This document shows, one piece after another, positions 8,460-17,778 of a stretch of 64,000 nt of DNA (positions are counted from its first letter, which is position 1; each line of letters opens with the position of its first letter). The notes below the pieces were generated by a model. The model was not told the DNA's origin. It made no database searches and saw only the letters and a program-made list of their open reading frames with translations. The translations under genes and the position numbers were made by a program. This stretch comes from Sulfotelmatobacter sp963788225 (GTDB taxonomy: Bacteria > Acidobacteriota > Terriglobia > Terriglobales > Acidobacteriaceae), in assembly GCA_963788225.1 (NCBI GenBank), contig CAWBGI010000001.1:62001-126000 (forward strand), given 5' to 3'.

Positions 8460-9884
8460 ATGAAACCGACTGCCAAGATCGTATTCCTGCTGGGTCTTTG
8501 TGGCGCAATTTTCGCGCACGCCCAGATCTCGAGTTTTAAGCATGTCATTGTGGTCGTCCAGGAAAACCGTTCACCGGACAATCTCTTTCAGGGTTTGTGC
8601 ACATCGCCGTTCGGCACCAGCAATTCTTGCAGTTCCAACCCGACCGGCTCCCAATACGACATTCAAACCAGCAACTGGCTGGATAAAACTTCCTCCACCG
8701 GCACAACGCAGCCCACCACCGTAGAACTCGACAATGACTACGATCCCAATCATGCCCACAAGGACTTCACCACCCAGTGCGACGCGGACGCAGGAGTCTG
8801 CCGGATGGACGGCGCCGCAGATAATACCTGCGTAGGTACTTGCCCCGCCAAGCCCCCATTTCACTATGTCAACAATTCGACTTCGATCTTGAATCCGTAC
8901 CTGACCATTGCGACCGAATACGGCTGGGCAAACTATATGTTTCAAACCAACCAGGGTCCCAGCTTTCCTGCCCATCAGTTCATTTTTGGAGGGACTTCAG
9001 CTCCCAGTGCCGCCGACGACGCTGCCGGCATTTTCGCTGCCGAGAATGTCTACCCTAGTTTAGCCGTTGCAGGCTGCATCGCTCTCGCCACCACAACCGT
9101 CAAATTGATCGACATCAACGGTGAGAGTCAGACGATCTATCCTTGCTTCGAACATCAAACCTTGTCCGACCTGCTCAGCGACGTTGGGGTCAGCTGGAAG
9201 TACTACACACCGGGCGCTGGATCGGTCTGGACGGCGCCCGACGCCATCAAGCACATCTGTGGGCCGAGCGCCCCGACCGGCGGCACCTGTTTAGGGTCCG
9301 AGTGGGTCAATCACGTCCACATTGGAGCGGCGGACCTGTTAACCGACATCGCGAAATGCAATTTGAAGCAGGTGAACTGGGTGGCCCCGACCGGCGCCAA
9401 TTCCGACCACCCCAATAACAACACGGGCGGCGGCCCATCCTGGGTAGCATCTATCGTCAACGCCATCGGCAACAACCCAGAATGTAAGGACAAAGAGATT
9501 TATTGGAACAACACGGCCATCCTCATTACCTGGGACGATTGGGGCGGCTGGTACGATCACGAACCACCCACTTTCCTGGCCGGAGTTCAGGGCGACTATC
9601 AATACGGATTTCGCGTGCCGTTCATGGTCGTCTCCGCTTATACTCCCGCTGCTTATGTAGACAACAATCGCATGGACTTTGGCACTGTGCTGCGGTTCCT
9701 CGAGCATAACTTCGGCATCGCAGAGGGTGCGCTCAATTTCGCGGATGCGCGCGCCAGCGGCAATCTCGCCGAGTTTTTCAACCTCAAACAGGCGCCGCGT
9801 GTGTTCCAGACGATTCCGGCCCCGCTGGATGCCAACTATTTCATCAATGACAAGACACCGCCAACTGACCCGGATGACTACTGA
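8460..9884 (+). CDS. Secreted phosphoesterase, tandem copy 3
   Basis: 474 residues from MKPTAKIVFLLGLCGA; the signal peptide ends FAHAQ. The start is set by alignment to the other copies and by the conserved upstream GGCTGCGGGGA. Family landmarks in order: VVQENRSPDNLFQGLC, HQFIFGGTSAPSAADD, VSWKYYTPGAGSVWTAPDAI, WDDWGGWYDHEPP, YGFRVPFMVVSAYTP, and the shared C-terminal block QTIPAPLDANYFINDK. It is very close to copies 2 and 4, so the array arose by successive duplication. Exported phosphate-ester hydrolase; phosphate or phospholipid scavenging is the likely role (inference). Confidence 0.92.
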   Translation: MKPTAKIVFLLGLCGAIFAHAQISSFKHVIVVVQENRSPDNLFQGLCTSPFGTSNSCSSNPTGSQYDIQTSNWLDKTSSTGTTQPTTVELDNDYDPNHAHKDFTTQCDADAGVCRMDGAADNTCVGTCPAKPPFHYVNNSTSILNPYLTIATEYGWANYMFQTNQGPSFPAHQFIFGGTSAPSAADDAAGIFAAENVYPSLAVAGCIALATTTVKLIDINGESQTIYPCFEHQTLSDLLSDVGVSWKYYTPGAGSVWTAPDAIKHICGPSAPTGGTCLGSEWVNHVHIGAADLLTDIAKCNLKQVNWVAPTGANSDHPNNNTGGGPSWVASIVNAIGNNPECKDKEIYWNNTAILITWDDWGGWYDHEPPTFLAGVQGDYQYGFRVPFMVVSAYTPAAYVDNNRMDFGTVLRFLEHNFGIAEGALNFADARASGNLAEFFNLKQAPRVFQTIPAPLDANYFINDKTPPTDPDDY

Positions 9885-9932
9885 ACTCTCAAGGGTCCGT
9901 GGGATGAATCGAGAGGCTGCAGGAGACTGAGT

Positions 9933-11366
9933 ATGAAAACGACTGCCAAGGTTCTATTTCTGCTGAGTTTCTGTGGGGCAGTGCTCGCGCACGCCCAGAT
10001 CTCGAATTTTTCCCACGTCATCGTGATCGTGCAGGAAAACCGGACACCAGACCATCTATTTCAGGGCTTGTGCACCTCGCCGTTTGGCACCAGCAAATCC
10101 TGCAGCACCAGCCCGACGGGCTCGCAGTACGACATTCAGACCAGGAATTGGCTGGATAAGACTTCGTCGACCGGCACAACCAACCCCTCGCCCGTATCAC
10201 TGGACAATGACTACGACCCGCGCCACACGCACCCGGCGTTCACCACCCAGTGCGATGTCAACTCATCCGGAGTCTGCAAGATGGACGGCGGCGCTAACAA
10301 TCCCTGCACCGGTACCTGCCCATCCAAGCCTGCCTACCACTACGTAACCAATGCGAACTCGATCTTGAATCCATACCTCACCCTGGCAACCTCCTACGGC
10401 TGGGCAAACTACATGTTTCAGACCAACCAGGGACCAAGCTATCCCGCCCACCAATTCATTTTCGGAGGAACTTCGGCCCCGAGTGCATCGGACGATGCCA
10501 TCGCTACGTTCGCCTCCGAGAATGTCGCTCCCGAAGTATCCGGTACGGTTGCCGGGTGCATCGCGGTCTCAACCACGACTGTCGAATTGATCGACACCAC
10601 GGGTGAGAACCAGAGCATTTATCCCTGCTTCGATCACCAAACCATGGCCGACCTGTTCGACGGCATAAACGTGAGTTGGAAATATTACACGCCGAGCGCC
10701 GGTTCCATCTGGACTGCGCCCGATGCGATCAGCCATATCTGCGTGCCCAGCAAACCGACAGGTGGAGTCTGTACGGGTTCTGACTGGACCAAGAACGTAA
10801 TCCTAAAGCCTTCGCAAGTCTTGTCCGACATCAGCAGCTGCAATCTGGCGCAGGTGACTTGGGTGATCCCCGGTGGCCAGAATTCCGATCATCCCAACGG
10901 CAACAAAGGTGGTGGACCGTCCTGGGTAGCGTCAATTGTGAACGCCCTAGGTAACAACCCACAATGCAAAGACAAAGAGATTTATTGGGACAACACTGCC
11001 ATCGTCATTACCTGGGACGATTGGGGAGGCTGGTACGATCACGAACCGCCGATCTTCCTCACCGGCGCTCAAGGTGACTACCAGTACGGCTTCCGCGTCC
11101 CCATGATTGTTGTCTCCGCTTATACGCCCGCCGCCTACGTCGACAACACCAGAATGGACTTTGGCACCATCCTGCGGTTCCTGGAGCATAACTTCGGGAT
11201 CGCCGAGGGCGCGCTCAACTTTGCCGATGCACGTTCGACCACCGATCTCACCGAGTTCTTCAACCTCAGTCAAGTGCCTCGAGTCTTTCAAACCATCCCG
11301 GCTCCACTCGATGCCAACTACTTCATCAACGACAAGGAGCCGCCGACAGACCCGGACACTGATTGA
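9933..11366 (+). CDS. Secreted phosphoesterase, tandem copy 4
   Basis: 477 residues from MKTTAKVLFLLSFCGA; the signal peptide ends LAHAQ. The RBS-like GGCTGCAGGAGA upstream is the same element seen before copies 2 and 3. Motifs: VIVQENRTPDHLFQGLC (His instead of Asn after PD), WDDWGGWYDHEPP, YGFRVPMIVVSAYTP. The end, LDANYFINDKEPPTDPD, matches the sister genes. It begins 48 bp after copy 3 with no promoter between. A hairpin follows 15 bp after the stop. Last member of the array; the next gene is convergent. Confidence 0.92.
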   Translation: MKTTAKVLFLLSFCGAVLAHAQISNFSHVIVIVQENRTPDHLFQGLCTSPFGTSKSCSTSPTGSQYDIQTRNWLDKTSSTGTTNPSPVSLDNDYDPRHTHPAFTTQCDVNSSGVCKMDGGANNPCTGTCPSKPAYHYVTNANSILNPYLTLATSYGWANYMFQTNQGPSYPAHQFIFGGTSAPSASDDAIATFASENVAPEVSGTVAGCIAVSTTTVELIDTTGENQSIYPCFDHQTMADLFDGINVSWKYYTPSAGSIWTAPDAISHICVPSKPTGGVCTGSDWTKNVILKPSQVLSDISSCNLAQVTWVIPGGQNSDHPNGNKGGGPSWVASIVNALGNNPQCKDKEIYWDNTAIVITWDDWGGWYDHEPPIFLTGAQGDYQYGFRVPMIVVSAYTPAAYVDNTRMDFGTILRFLEHNFGIAEGALNFADARSTTDLTEFFNLSQVPRVFQTIPAPLDANYFINDKEPPTDPDTD

Positions 11367-11381
11367 AGAAAAGCGGGTGGA

Positions 11382-11400
11382 GCAGGCCTTCCAGGCCTGC
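11382..11400. terminator. Hairpin after phosphoesterase array
   Basis: Perfect 7-bp stem GCAGGCC/GGCCTGC with loop TTCCA, 15 bp after the copy-4 stop and before the convergent glutaredoxin-like gene. There is no T-run, so it may be a repeat hairpin rather than an intrinsic terminator. A 'GCTTCAGCCCCTGAGG' element, also seen in variant form near 24645 and 28260, follows at about 11427-11442. Confidence 0.45.
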
Positions 11401-11464
11401 GTCAAAAGCGCTAGAAATCGCGGGCTTCAGCCCCTGAGGGAACACCGCCTCTATGGTTGGGTTT

Positions 11465-11710
11465 CTAGCTCGCCAGCTTGCGCAGGAATTCCCGTTCATC
11501 CATCCGGTACTTGAAAGCCTTGCGCCCGTCGATAAACACGACGGGCACTTCATCATTGAACTTCCGGCGCAGTTCGCTGTCGCTATCCACATCCACGTCC
11601 TGCCAGGTAAATCCACCGCGGCGGGAGAGCTTGGTGAGGCTCTCCTTCACCAATTCGCAGAGATGGCATCCCTTGCGCGAGTAAACTACGACCTTGCGAG
11701 ACTCCGCCAC
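11465..11710 (-). CDS. Small glutaredoxin-like thiol-disulfide protein (CxxC)
   Basis: 81 residues with the thioredoxin fold pattern VVVYSRKGCHLCELVKESL: a beta strand, then the redox CHLC at residues 15-18 at the start of a helix. The cis-proline region is VPVVFIDGRK. Length and pattern match the glutaredoxin/NrdH-like DUF836 group, whose members reduce disulfides in the cytoplasm; there is no signal peptide. The partner is unknown. Convergent with the phosphoesterase array and divergent from the SDR gene (128 bp apart). Confidence 0.85.
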   Translation of the reverse strand: MAESRKVVVYSRKGCHLCELVKESLTKLSRRGGFTWQDVDVDSDSELRRKFNDEVPVVFIDGRKAFKYRMDEREFLRKLAS

Positions 11711-11838
11711 GCCGCGATTTTACCGTTATTGCCACACCCTCTGGCAAGAAAAAACCGCAGCCTGTCTCTACGCCGCGAAATGCCCTTCCCGCTTCCGGAG
11801 CAAGGTTCAGGATTAGCCTTCAGGAGTAAAATCCCAAA

Positions 11839-12627
11839 ATGCTTCCGCTCGATCCTCAACCCCTGCGCGGCAAGGCCTGCCTCATCACTGGCGGCGCCAA
11901 GCGTCTCGGACGCGCCTCCGCCCTGGCGTTGGCCCAGGCCGGCGCCGACGTCGCCATCACTTTTCGCAATTCCGCCCGCGAAGCCCAGCACACCGTCGTC
12001 GACCTCGCCAGCCTCGGCGTCCGCGCCTTCGCTCTGCACTGCGACATCACCGACGAGGCCAGCGTCAAGTCCATGATGAAAGAGGCCGGACGCGAACTCG
12101 GCCGCATCGACATCCTGGTCAACAACGCCGCCAATTACGCCGACGTCGATTTCGAGCGCATCACCCTGCGCCAGTGGGACGCGATGTTTGCCTCGAACGC
12201 CCGCGGGCCCTTTCTGGTCTCGCGCGAAGCTCTGAAGTGGATGCGCCGAAAACGAACAGGATCGAAGCCCTCAGACGCAAGCTCAAAAAAGATCGAAGGG
12301 AAAATCATTCACATGGGATCGCTCGGCGGCCTGCGTCCCTGGCCCACACACGCGCACTACTGTTCGTCCAAAGCCGCCCTGCACATGCTGACCAAGGTCA
12401 TGGCGCAAGCCCTCGCCCCCGGAATTGCGGTCAACGCAGTCGCGCCCGGCGTAATCGATCTCGGCGAAAAATCGGCCGCCAGGTTCATGACCCGCATGGC
12501 CAAACGCACTCCCATGCAGCGCAATGGCCGGGGCGACGAAGTCGCCGCTGCCGTCTTATTCTTTGCCACCGCCCCGCAATTCATCACCGGACAAATCCTG
12601 GCCGTAGACGGCGGTCTGGGCCTGTAG
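11839..12627 (+). CDS. SDR-family oxidoreductase (pteridine reductase/FabG-like)
   Basis: 262 residues, a classical short-chain dehydrogenase. The cofactor loop is TGGAKRLGR at residues 17-25; the Arg/Lys suggests NADPH and resembles pteridine reductase-like SDRs. NNAAN stabilises the central sheet, and the catalytic Y-C-S-S-K lies near residue 175 with a Ser in GSLGG upstream. The end, ITGQILAVDGGLGL, is the usual SDR C terminus. The substrate is undetermined. AGGAG lies 12 bp before the ATG, and TAAAAT lies 6 bp before it, so either an SD-led or a nearly leaderless message is possible. A strong hairpin follows. Confidence 0.9.
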   Translation: MLPLDPQPLRGKACLITGGAKRLGRASALALAQAGADVAITFRNSAREAQHTVVDLASLGVRAFALHCDITDEASVKSMMKEAGRELGRIDILVNNAANYADVDFERITLRQWDAMFASNARGPFLVSREALKWMRRKRTGSKPSDASSKKIEGKIIHMGSLGGLRPWPTHAHYCSSKAALHMLTKVMAQALAPGIAVNAVAPGVIDLGEKSAARFMTRMAKRTPMQRNGRGDEVAAAVLFFATAPQFITGQILAVDGGLGL

Positions 12628-12670
12628 CGGATGCGAATGTTCGAGATTCTTCCTCGACCGGCGCGGGAAG

Positions 12671-12691
12671 GGCACGACTTTTGGTCGTGCC
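12671..12691 (+). terminator. Hairpin downstream of SDR gene
   Basis: 8-bp stem GGCACGAC/GTCGTGCC with loop TTTTG, 43 bp after the stop codon. No long T-run follows, but the position fits a transcript end. Confidence 0.5.
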
Positions 12692-12752
12692 GTTAAGTCG
12701 CCCGCGAAGATGAAGCGCTTTAGCGCCTGGAGGTAGGCTCCGCTTTGAAAGG

Positions 12753-12770
12753 GCGCGGCTTTAGCCGCGC
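12753..12770. terminator. Palindromic 'GGCTTTAGCC' hairpin between convergent genes
   Basis: Stem GCGCGGCT/AGCCGCGC around a TT loop, 4 bp from the end of the convergent DUF4242 gene. A second, shorter hairpin (GCGC-TTTA-GCGC) lies at 12716-12727. The CTTTAG core recurs elsewhere in the window (34578-34593 and, in looser form, 54207-54216 and 54850-54863), so this is a repeat family that may double as a bidirectional terminator. Confidence 0.5.
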
Positions 12771-12774
12771 GGAA

Positions 12775-13050
12775 TCACGCTTCCGCCGACGTCGGATCAA
12801 TCATCCGCTTCACCTCCGAAACCCGGTTCGCCGGAAACCCGCCCTGTTTGGCGTGCTCCCGCACCATAGCTTCGTTGGGAGCAATATAAACGCAGTAAAT
12901 CTTGTCCTGCGTAACATAGCTCTCGATCCACTGAATTTGTGGTCCCAGATTCTTCAAAACGCCGCAAGACTTTTGTGAAATGCCCTGAATCTGTTCCTGC
13001 GTCAAACTTCCCGCATTCGGGATTTCGCGCTCAATCACATATTTCGGCAT
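12775..13050 (-). CDS. DUF4242 domain protein (SCO4226-like)
   Basis: 91 residues. The start at 13048-13050 is fixed by a strong AGGAGGGAG seven bases upstream; the open frame continues upstream but only through repeat sequence. The sequence MPKYVIEREIPNAGSLT, SCGVLKNLGPQIQWIESYVT and the ending with H-A-K-Q-G-G-F-P matches DUF4242, small ferredoxin-like-fold proteins; one Streptomyces member binds nickel. The function here is unknown. Stand-alone gene, convergent with the SDR gene. Confidence 0.85.
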   Translation of the reverse strand: MPKYVIEREIPNAGSLTQEQIQGISQKSCGVLKNLGPQIQWIESYVTQDKIYCVYIAPNEAMVREHAKQGGFPANRVSEVKRMIDPTSAEA

Positions 13051-13157
13051 TGATTCTCCCTCCTGGATTAACGGTGTACTCCGAATGATGGCGCTGCTGC
13101 CGGAAGATTTTATTCCGTGGCACAGAAAATAGCCAATTTGATCAAGAAGCTGCAATC

Positions 13158-13262
13158 CCGCGCCCTCCGCGGATGTTCTCAGCGATCTCCGCGAAAAGGT
13201 TTTGATAAGACTTTGGCCGAACACAAATCTCAACGCGGAGTTCGCAGAGAACTGCCGCGGAG
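13158..13262. repeat. Inverted 'CTCCGCG' repeat before glmU
   Basis: The 282-bp gap before glmU contains CCGCGCCCTCCGCGG at about 13158-13172 with GATCTCCGCG at 13185-13194, and inverse-oriented elements (ACGCGGAGTTCGCAGAG at 13232-13248, CTGCCGCGG at 13252-13260). The same 'CTCCGCGATCTCCGCG' wording occurs at 27391-27416, so this is a dispersed intergenic element. Confidence 0.55.
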
Positions 13263-13319
13263 CAAACCGAGGAACCCCCAGAACCCGGCATCTCCCTTCT
13301 GTACTTTTCCCGCTCAAGG

Positions 13320-13325
13320 TATAGT
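13320..13325 (+). promoter_or_regulatory. -10 box TATAGT just before glmU (leaderless-type)
   Basis: TATAGT ends 7 bp before the glmU ATG, so transcription would start at or within a base or two of the start codon. TTCTGT 17 bp upstream is a poor -35. No Shine-Dalgarno sequence is seen. Confidence 0.5.
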
Positions 13326-13332
13326 GGGGCGA

Positions 13333-14808
13333 ATGAAGAAATCCGGGAACACGCCTTCCTCGAAAGCATCTTCAACCTCGAACCCCCGTGTCGCCATCGC
13401 CATCATGGCCGCCGGTAAGGGCACGCGCCTCAAATCACAACTGCCCAAGGTGTTGCACGAAGTGGGCGGCAAGCCACTGCTCGCTCACGTCATTGCGGCG
13501 GCCACCAGCGTAGTCCGGCCCAGCGATGTCTTCGCCATCATCGGCCACGAGGCCGACCGCGTCCGCTCCGCCGTCGCAGGCACCGGCGTCAATTTCGTCC
13601 TGCAGGAAGCTCAGCGCGGCACTGGCCACGCTGTGATGGTCGCGCAGCCTGCGCTCTCAGCCTACGACCACGTGATCGTACTCTCCGGCGACGCCCCGCA
13701 GATCACACCTCAAACCATCGCCAGCCTGCTCAACTTCCATCTCGATCAGCAGGCCGCCATGACCTTACTCAGCGCCGACCTCGACCACCCCACCGGCTAC
13801 GGTCGTGTGATTCGAAAAGGTGCTCGCAGCCCCGAAGTCCAAGCAATCGTCGAAGAGAAATCCGCCAGCCCCACCCAGAAAAATATTCTCGAGATCAACG
13901 CCGGCTTCTACGTCTTCGCCGCGCCGCAGTTGTTCTCGCACATCGCCAAACTCTCCACGGCCAATCCCCACGGCGAATACTACCTCACCGATATGGCCGA
14001 GGTGCTGCGCCAGGCGAAGGAACGCGTCGTCGTCTGGAGAACCGAAAACCCCGGCGAAGTTCTCGGCGCCAACACGCGCGCCGAACTCTCCTACATCGAC
14101 TATCAGATGCGCATGCGCAAGTGCCACGATCTGATGGCCGAGGGCGTCACCGTCTATTTTCCTGCCACCTGCGTGATCGACAATGACGTCGAAATCGCCC
14201 CCGATACCGTGATCGAACCCTTCGTCCAGATCCTGGGCAAATCCCGTATCGGCGCCGCCTGCCGTGTTCGCTCCTATTCGGTCATTCGCGATTCCGAAAT
14301 CGGCGACGGGGTCGTCATTCGCCCGGGCTGCGTTCTCGATCAAGCCCGCGTCGGCCCCAGCGCCGTACTCGGCCCCTACTCTCATCTCCGCCCCGGCAGC
14401 GACATCGGAGAAGGCGCTCACGTCGGCAACTTTGTCGAAACCAAGAAGATCAAACTCGGCAAGGGATCGAAAGCCAACCATCTGACTTATCTAGGCGATG
14501 CCGAAATCGGCGAGAGCGTCAACATCGGCGCCGGAACCATCACCTGCAACTACGACGGCGTCCGCAAGCATACCACCATCATCGAAGACGGGGCCTTCAT
14601 CGGCAGCGACAGCACTCTGGTCGCGCCCGTGCGCGTCGGCAAAGGGGCGTACGTAGGAGCCGCTTCGTGTATCACGCGGGATGTTCCGGAAGATGCCTTG
14701 GCGATCGGGCGCGGTCAGCAGGTCGTGAAAGAAGGCTGGGCCCGCGAGAAACGCGCCGCGATGAGTTCACCGCGGAGACACGGAGACACGGAGAAGAAGC
14801 AACCCTGA
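13333..14808 (+). CDS. glmU: Bifunctional GlmU: N-acetylglucosamine-1-P uridyltransferase / glucosamine-1-P acetyltransferase
   Basis: 491 residues. It makes UDP-GlcNAc for peptidoglycan and LPS: acetylation of GlcN-1-P by the C-terminal half, then uridylation by the N-terminal half. N-terminal nucleotidyltransferase motif AAGKGTRLKSQLPKVLH (residues ~26-42), then QRGTGHAV, LSGDAPQ, EINAGFY; from about residue 265 a left-handed beta-helix of hexapeptide repeats, with GNFVETKK, the catalytic His in KANHLTYLGD and NIGAGTITCNYDG. The start at 13333 gives a 16-residue extension before VAIAIMAAG; longer frames run only through repeats. The last ~12 residues (RRHGDTEKKQP) are encoded by an intergenic repeat, so the original C terminus was probably shorter. 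Confidence 0.96.
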   Translation: MKKSGNTPSSKASSTSNPRVAIAIMAAGKGTRLKSQLPKVLHEVGGKPLLAHVIAAATSVVRPSDVFAIIGHEADRVRSAVAGTGVNFVLQEAQRGTGHAVMVAQPALSAYDHVIVLSGDAPQITPQTIASLLNFHLDQQAAMTLLSADLDHPTGYGRVIRKGARSPEVQAIVEEKSASPTQKNILEINAGFYVFAAPQLFSHIAKLSTANPHGEYYLTDMAEVLRQAKERVVVWRTENPGEVLGANTRAELSYIDYQMRMRKCHDLMAEGVTVYFPATCVIDNDVEIAPDTVIEPFVQILGKSRIGAACRVRSYSVIRDSEIGDGVVIRPGCVLDQARVGPSAVLGPYSHLRPGSDIGEGAHVGNFVETKKIKLGKGSKANHLTYLGDAEIGESVNIGAGTITCNYDGVRKHTTIIEDGAFIGSDSTLVAPVRVGKGAYVGAASCITRDVPEDALAIGRGQQVVKEGWAREKRAAMSSPRRHGDTEKKQP

Positions 14809-14861
14809 AAAACAAAAGCACTAAGACCCGTTTCCTCCGTGTCTCAGTGCCTCTGTGGTAG
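14767..14861. repeat. Large imperfect inverted repeat overlapping the glmU 3' end
   Basis: Left arm CACCGCGGAGACACGGAG (from 14768) and right arm CTCCGTGTCTCAGTGCCTC with TGTGGTAG (to 14861) can fold into a long hairpin across the glmU stop codon. Related 'CCGTGTCCTCCGTGTTAAAGATTTT' elements occur at 21723-21762, 31302-31340 and, inverted, 52169-52210. Likely a dispersed repeat that also works as a transcription stop. Confidence 0.65.
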
Positions 14862-14874
14862 GTTTTGCTTTTTC

Positions 14875-15825
14875 CTAGTGCGAAATTGCCGTAAACAACG
14901 GCGAATGCATCAGCGACTGAAACTGCGCGTCGCTGTCCTTGAAGTGCACCATAAACTTTGAGCCGTCGGAATCGGCCGTAGCCATATCCATGGCCGCCTT
15001 TTCTACGGGACTAGCGGTATTTTTCTTGTACATAATGACGGCCTTCATCATCATCGAAAGCGTCCCCGCGGTGATCGAATCCGAGGTGACCACGGTCAAA
15101 TCGAAATTCACGCCGCTCGAAAAATCCATCATGTAGTACGAGCCCAACACCCGCTTCTTGACTGTCTCGTAGTCGGCGATCTTGGCCGCATCCCCCAGCG
15201 CCGACCGCATCATATTCTGCGTGCCCTGCTGATCCAGAATGCTCCAGAAAGGCGCTGAATCCACACTGCCTATCATGTCTGACATGGTCTGGTTCGTGTC
15301 CACATTAAGGATCTCTCCATCGCGCGTGTCCAGGCCGAGCTTCACCGCCGAAGGGTCGCCAAACAATAGCGTGCTGTCGTCGAGAAAAGTAAACACGAAA
15401 CCGCCATCCATGGGATACAGACTCGCCGTGTGATATTTCGTGGGTTTAATCTTCAGCACGGCCAACTTTTTGAGTACAGCCTTCATGTTGAAGGGCCCGC
15501 TGGCGATAAAGATGATCCTGATCCCTTGCTTGGGGGTTCGGAATGCGGGAAGGGCAAGCGTATCGATATCTTTATCAGGATTGATGCCAACGCCCTTCAG
15601 CGCGCTCTCGGCCTGCTTCACGGCCTCCTGCGTATCCATGATCTGCGCCTTCAGCGCGGTCGCGGTCGGCGAGTCTCTCAGCGCCCGGTAATCCACCGAA
15701 ATCAACTGCTGCAAATCCGCGGGAATCACCGCCCGCGCCGACGAATTCAGCGGCATGGCGTTCGCCATACTCACGCAAAACACAGCGAGCAGTACAAAAG
15801 TCAAACCAGCCTTCACGCTCTTCAT
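14875..15825 (-). CDS. Exported hypothetical protein (DUF3352-like character)
   Basis: 316 residues from the ATG at 15823-15825, chosen for the GAGG six bases upstream; a longer frame adds 7 residues. The signal peptide is MKSVKAGLTFVLLAVFCVSM, with cleavage after ANA. The mature part has alternating strands and helices (PADLQQLISVDYRAL, GIRIIFIASGPFN, FVFTFLDDSTLLFGDPSAV, GSKFMVHFKDSDAQ), a pattern I associate with proteins tracking 'expected versus observed' periplasmic quantities, but I do not recognise a named family with confidence. No cysteines or obvious catalytic residues. It stands alone after glmU, convergent with it. Confidence 0.75.
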   Translation of the reverse strand: MKSVKAGLTFVLLAVFCVSMANAMPLNSSARAVIPADLQQLISVDYRALRDSPTATALKAQIMDTQEAVKQAESALKGVGINPDKDIDTLALPAFRTPKQGIRIIFIASGPFNMKAVLKKLAVLKIKPTKYHTASLYPMDGGFVFTFLDDSTLLFGDPSAVKLGLDTRDGEILNVDTNQTMSDMIGSVDSAPFWSILDQQGTQNMMRSALGDAAKIADYETVKKRVLGSYYMMDFSSGVNFDLTVVTSDSITAGTLSMMMKAVIMYKKNTASPVEKAAMDMATADSDGSKFMVHFKDSDAQFQSLMHSPLFTAISH

Positions 15826-16132
15826 AAACTGCCTCAGTCCTCGCAAGATTTTCCTGACCCTGAACCCTGTAATGATGAACGGGATTTTCCCTGCGTCTTG
15901 CGATTTAGATGCAGGTTCAGTACTTCCCGTTAGCCAGTGGCCCTATTCTAAGCCAATCCGCCAGTTCCCTGCCCAGCCAAAAGTGCTAGCCCAGTGATCA
16001 ATTTGGGACAGTCACTACCTTCGCGAAGAAATAAATAATCTCCGGCAACGGCAACTGGCTGTAAGATGCCACAAGTACGCTACCGCACATTGACGCCACT
16101 CCTCACCGGCGCCAGAGAAATCAGGGGACATA

Positions 16133-17684
<1,552 letters not shown>

Positions 17685-17778
17685 GGTGTTTGTAGCGCCG
17701 CCGTCTCGGCTGCTTCTATCCACGCAAGCGACAGCCTGAACTTTCTCTACCGGCTGTGCTTCCCAAACGAACGCCGGT

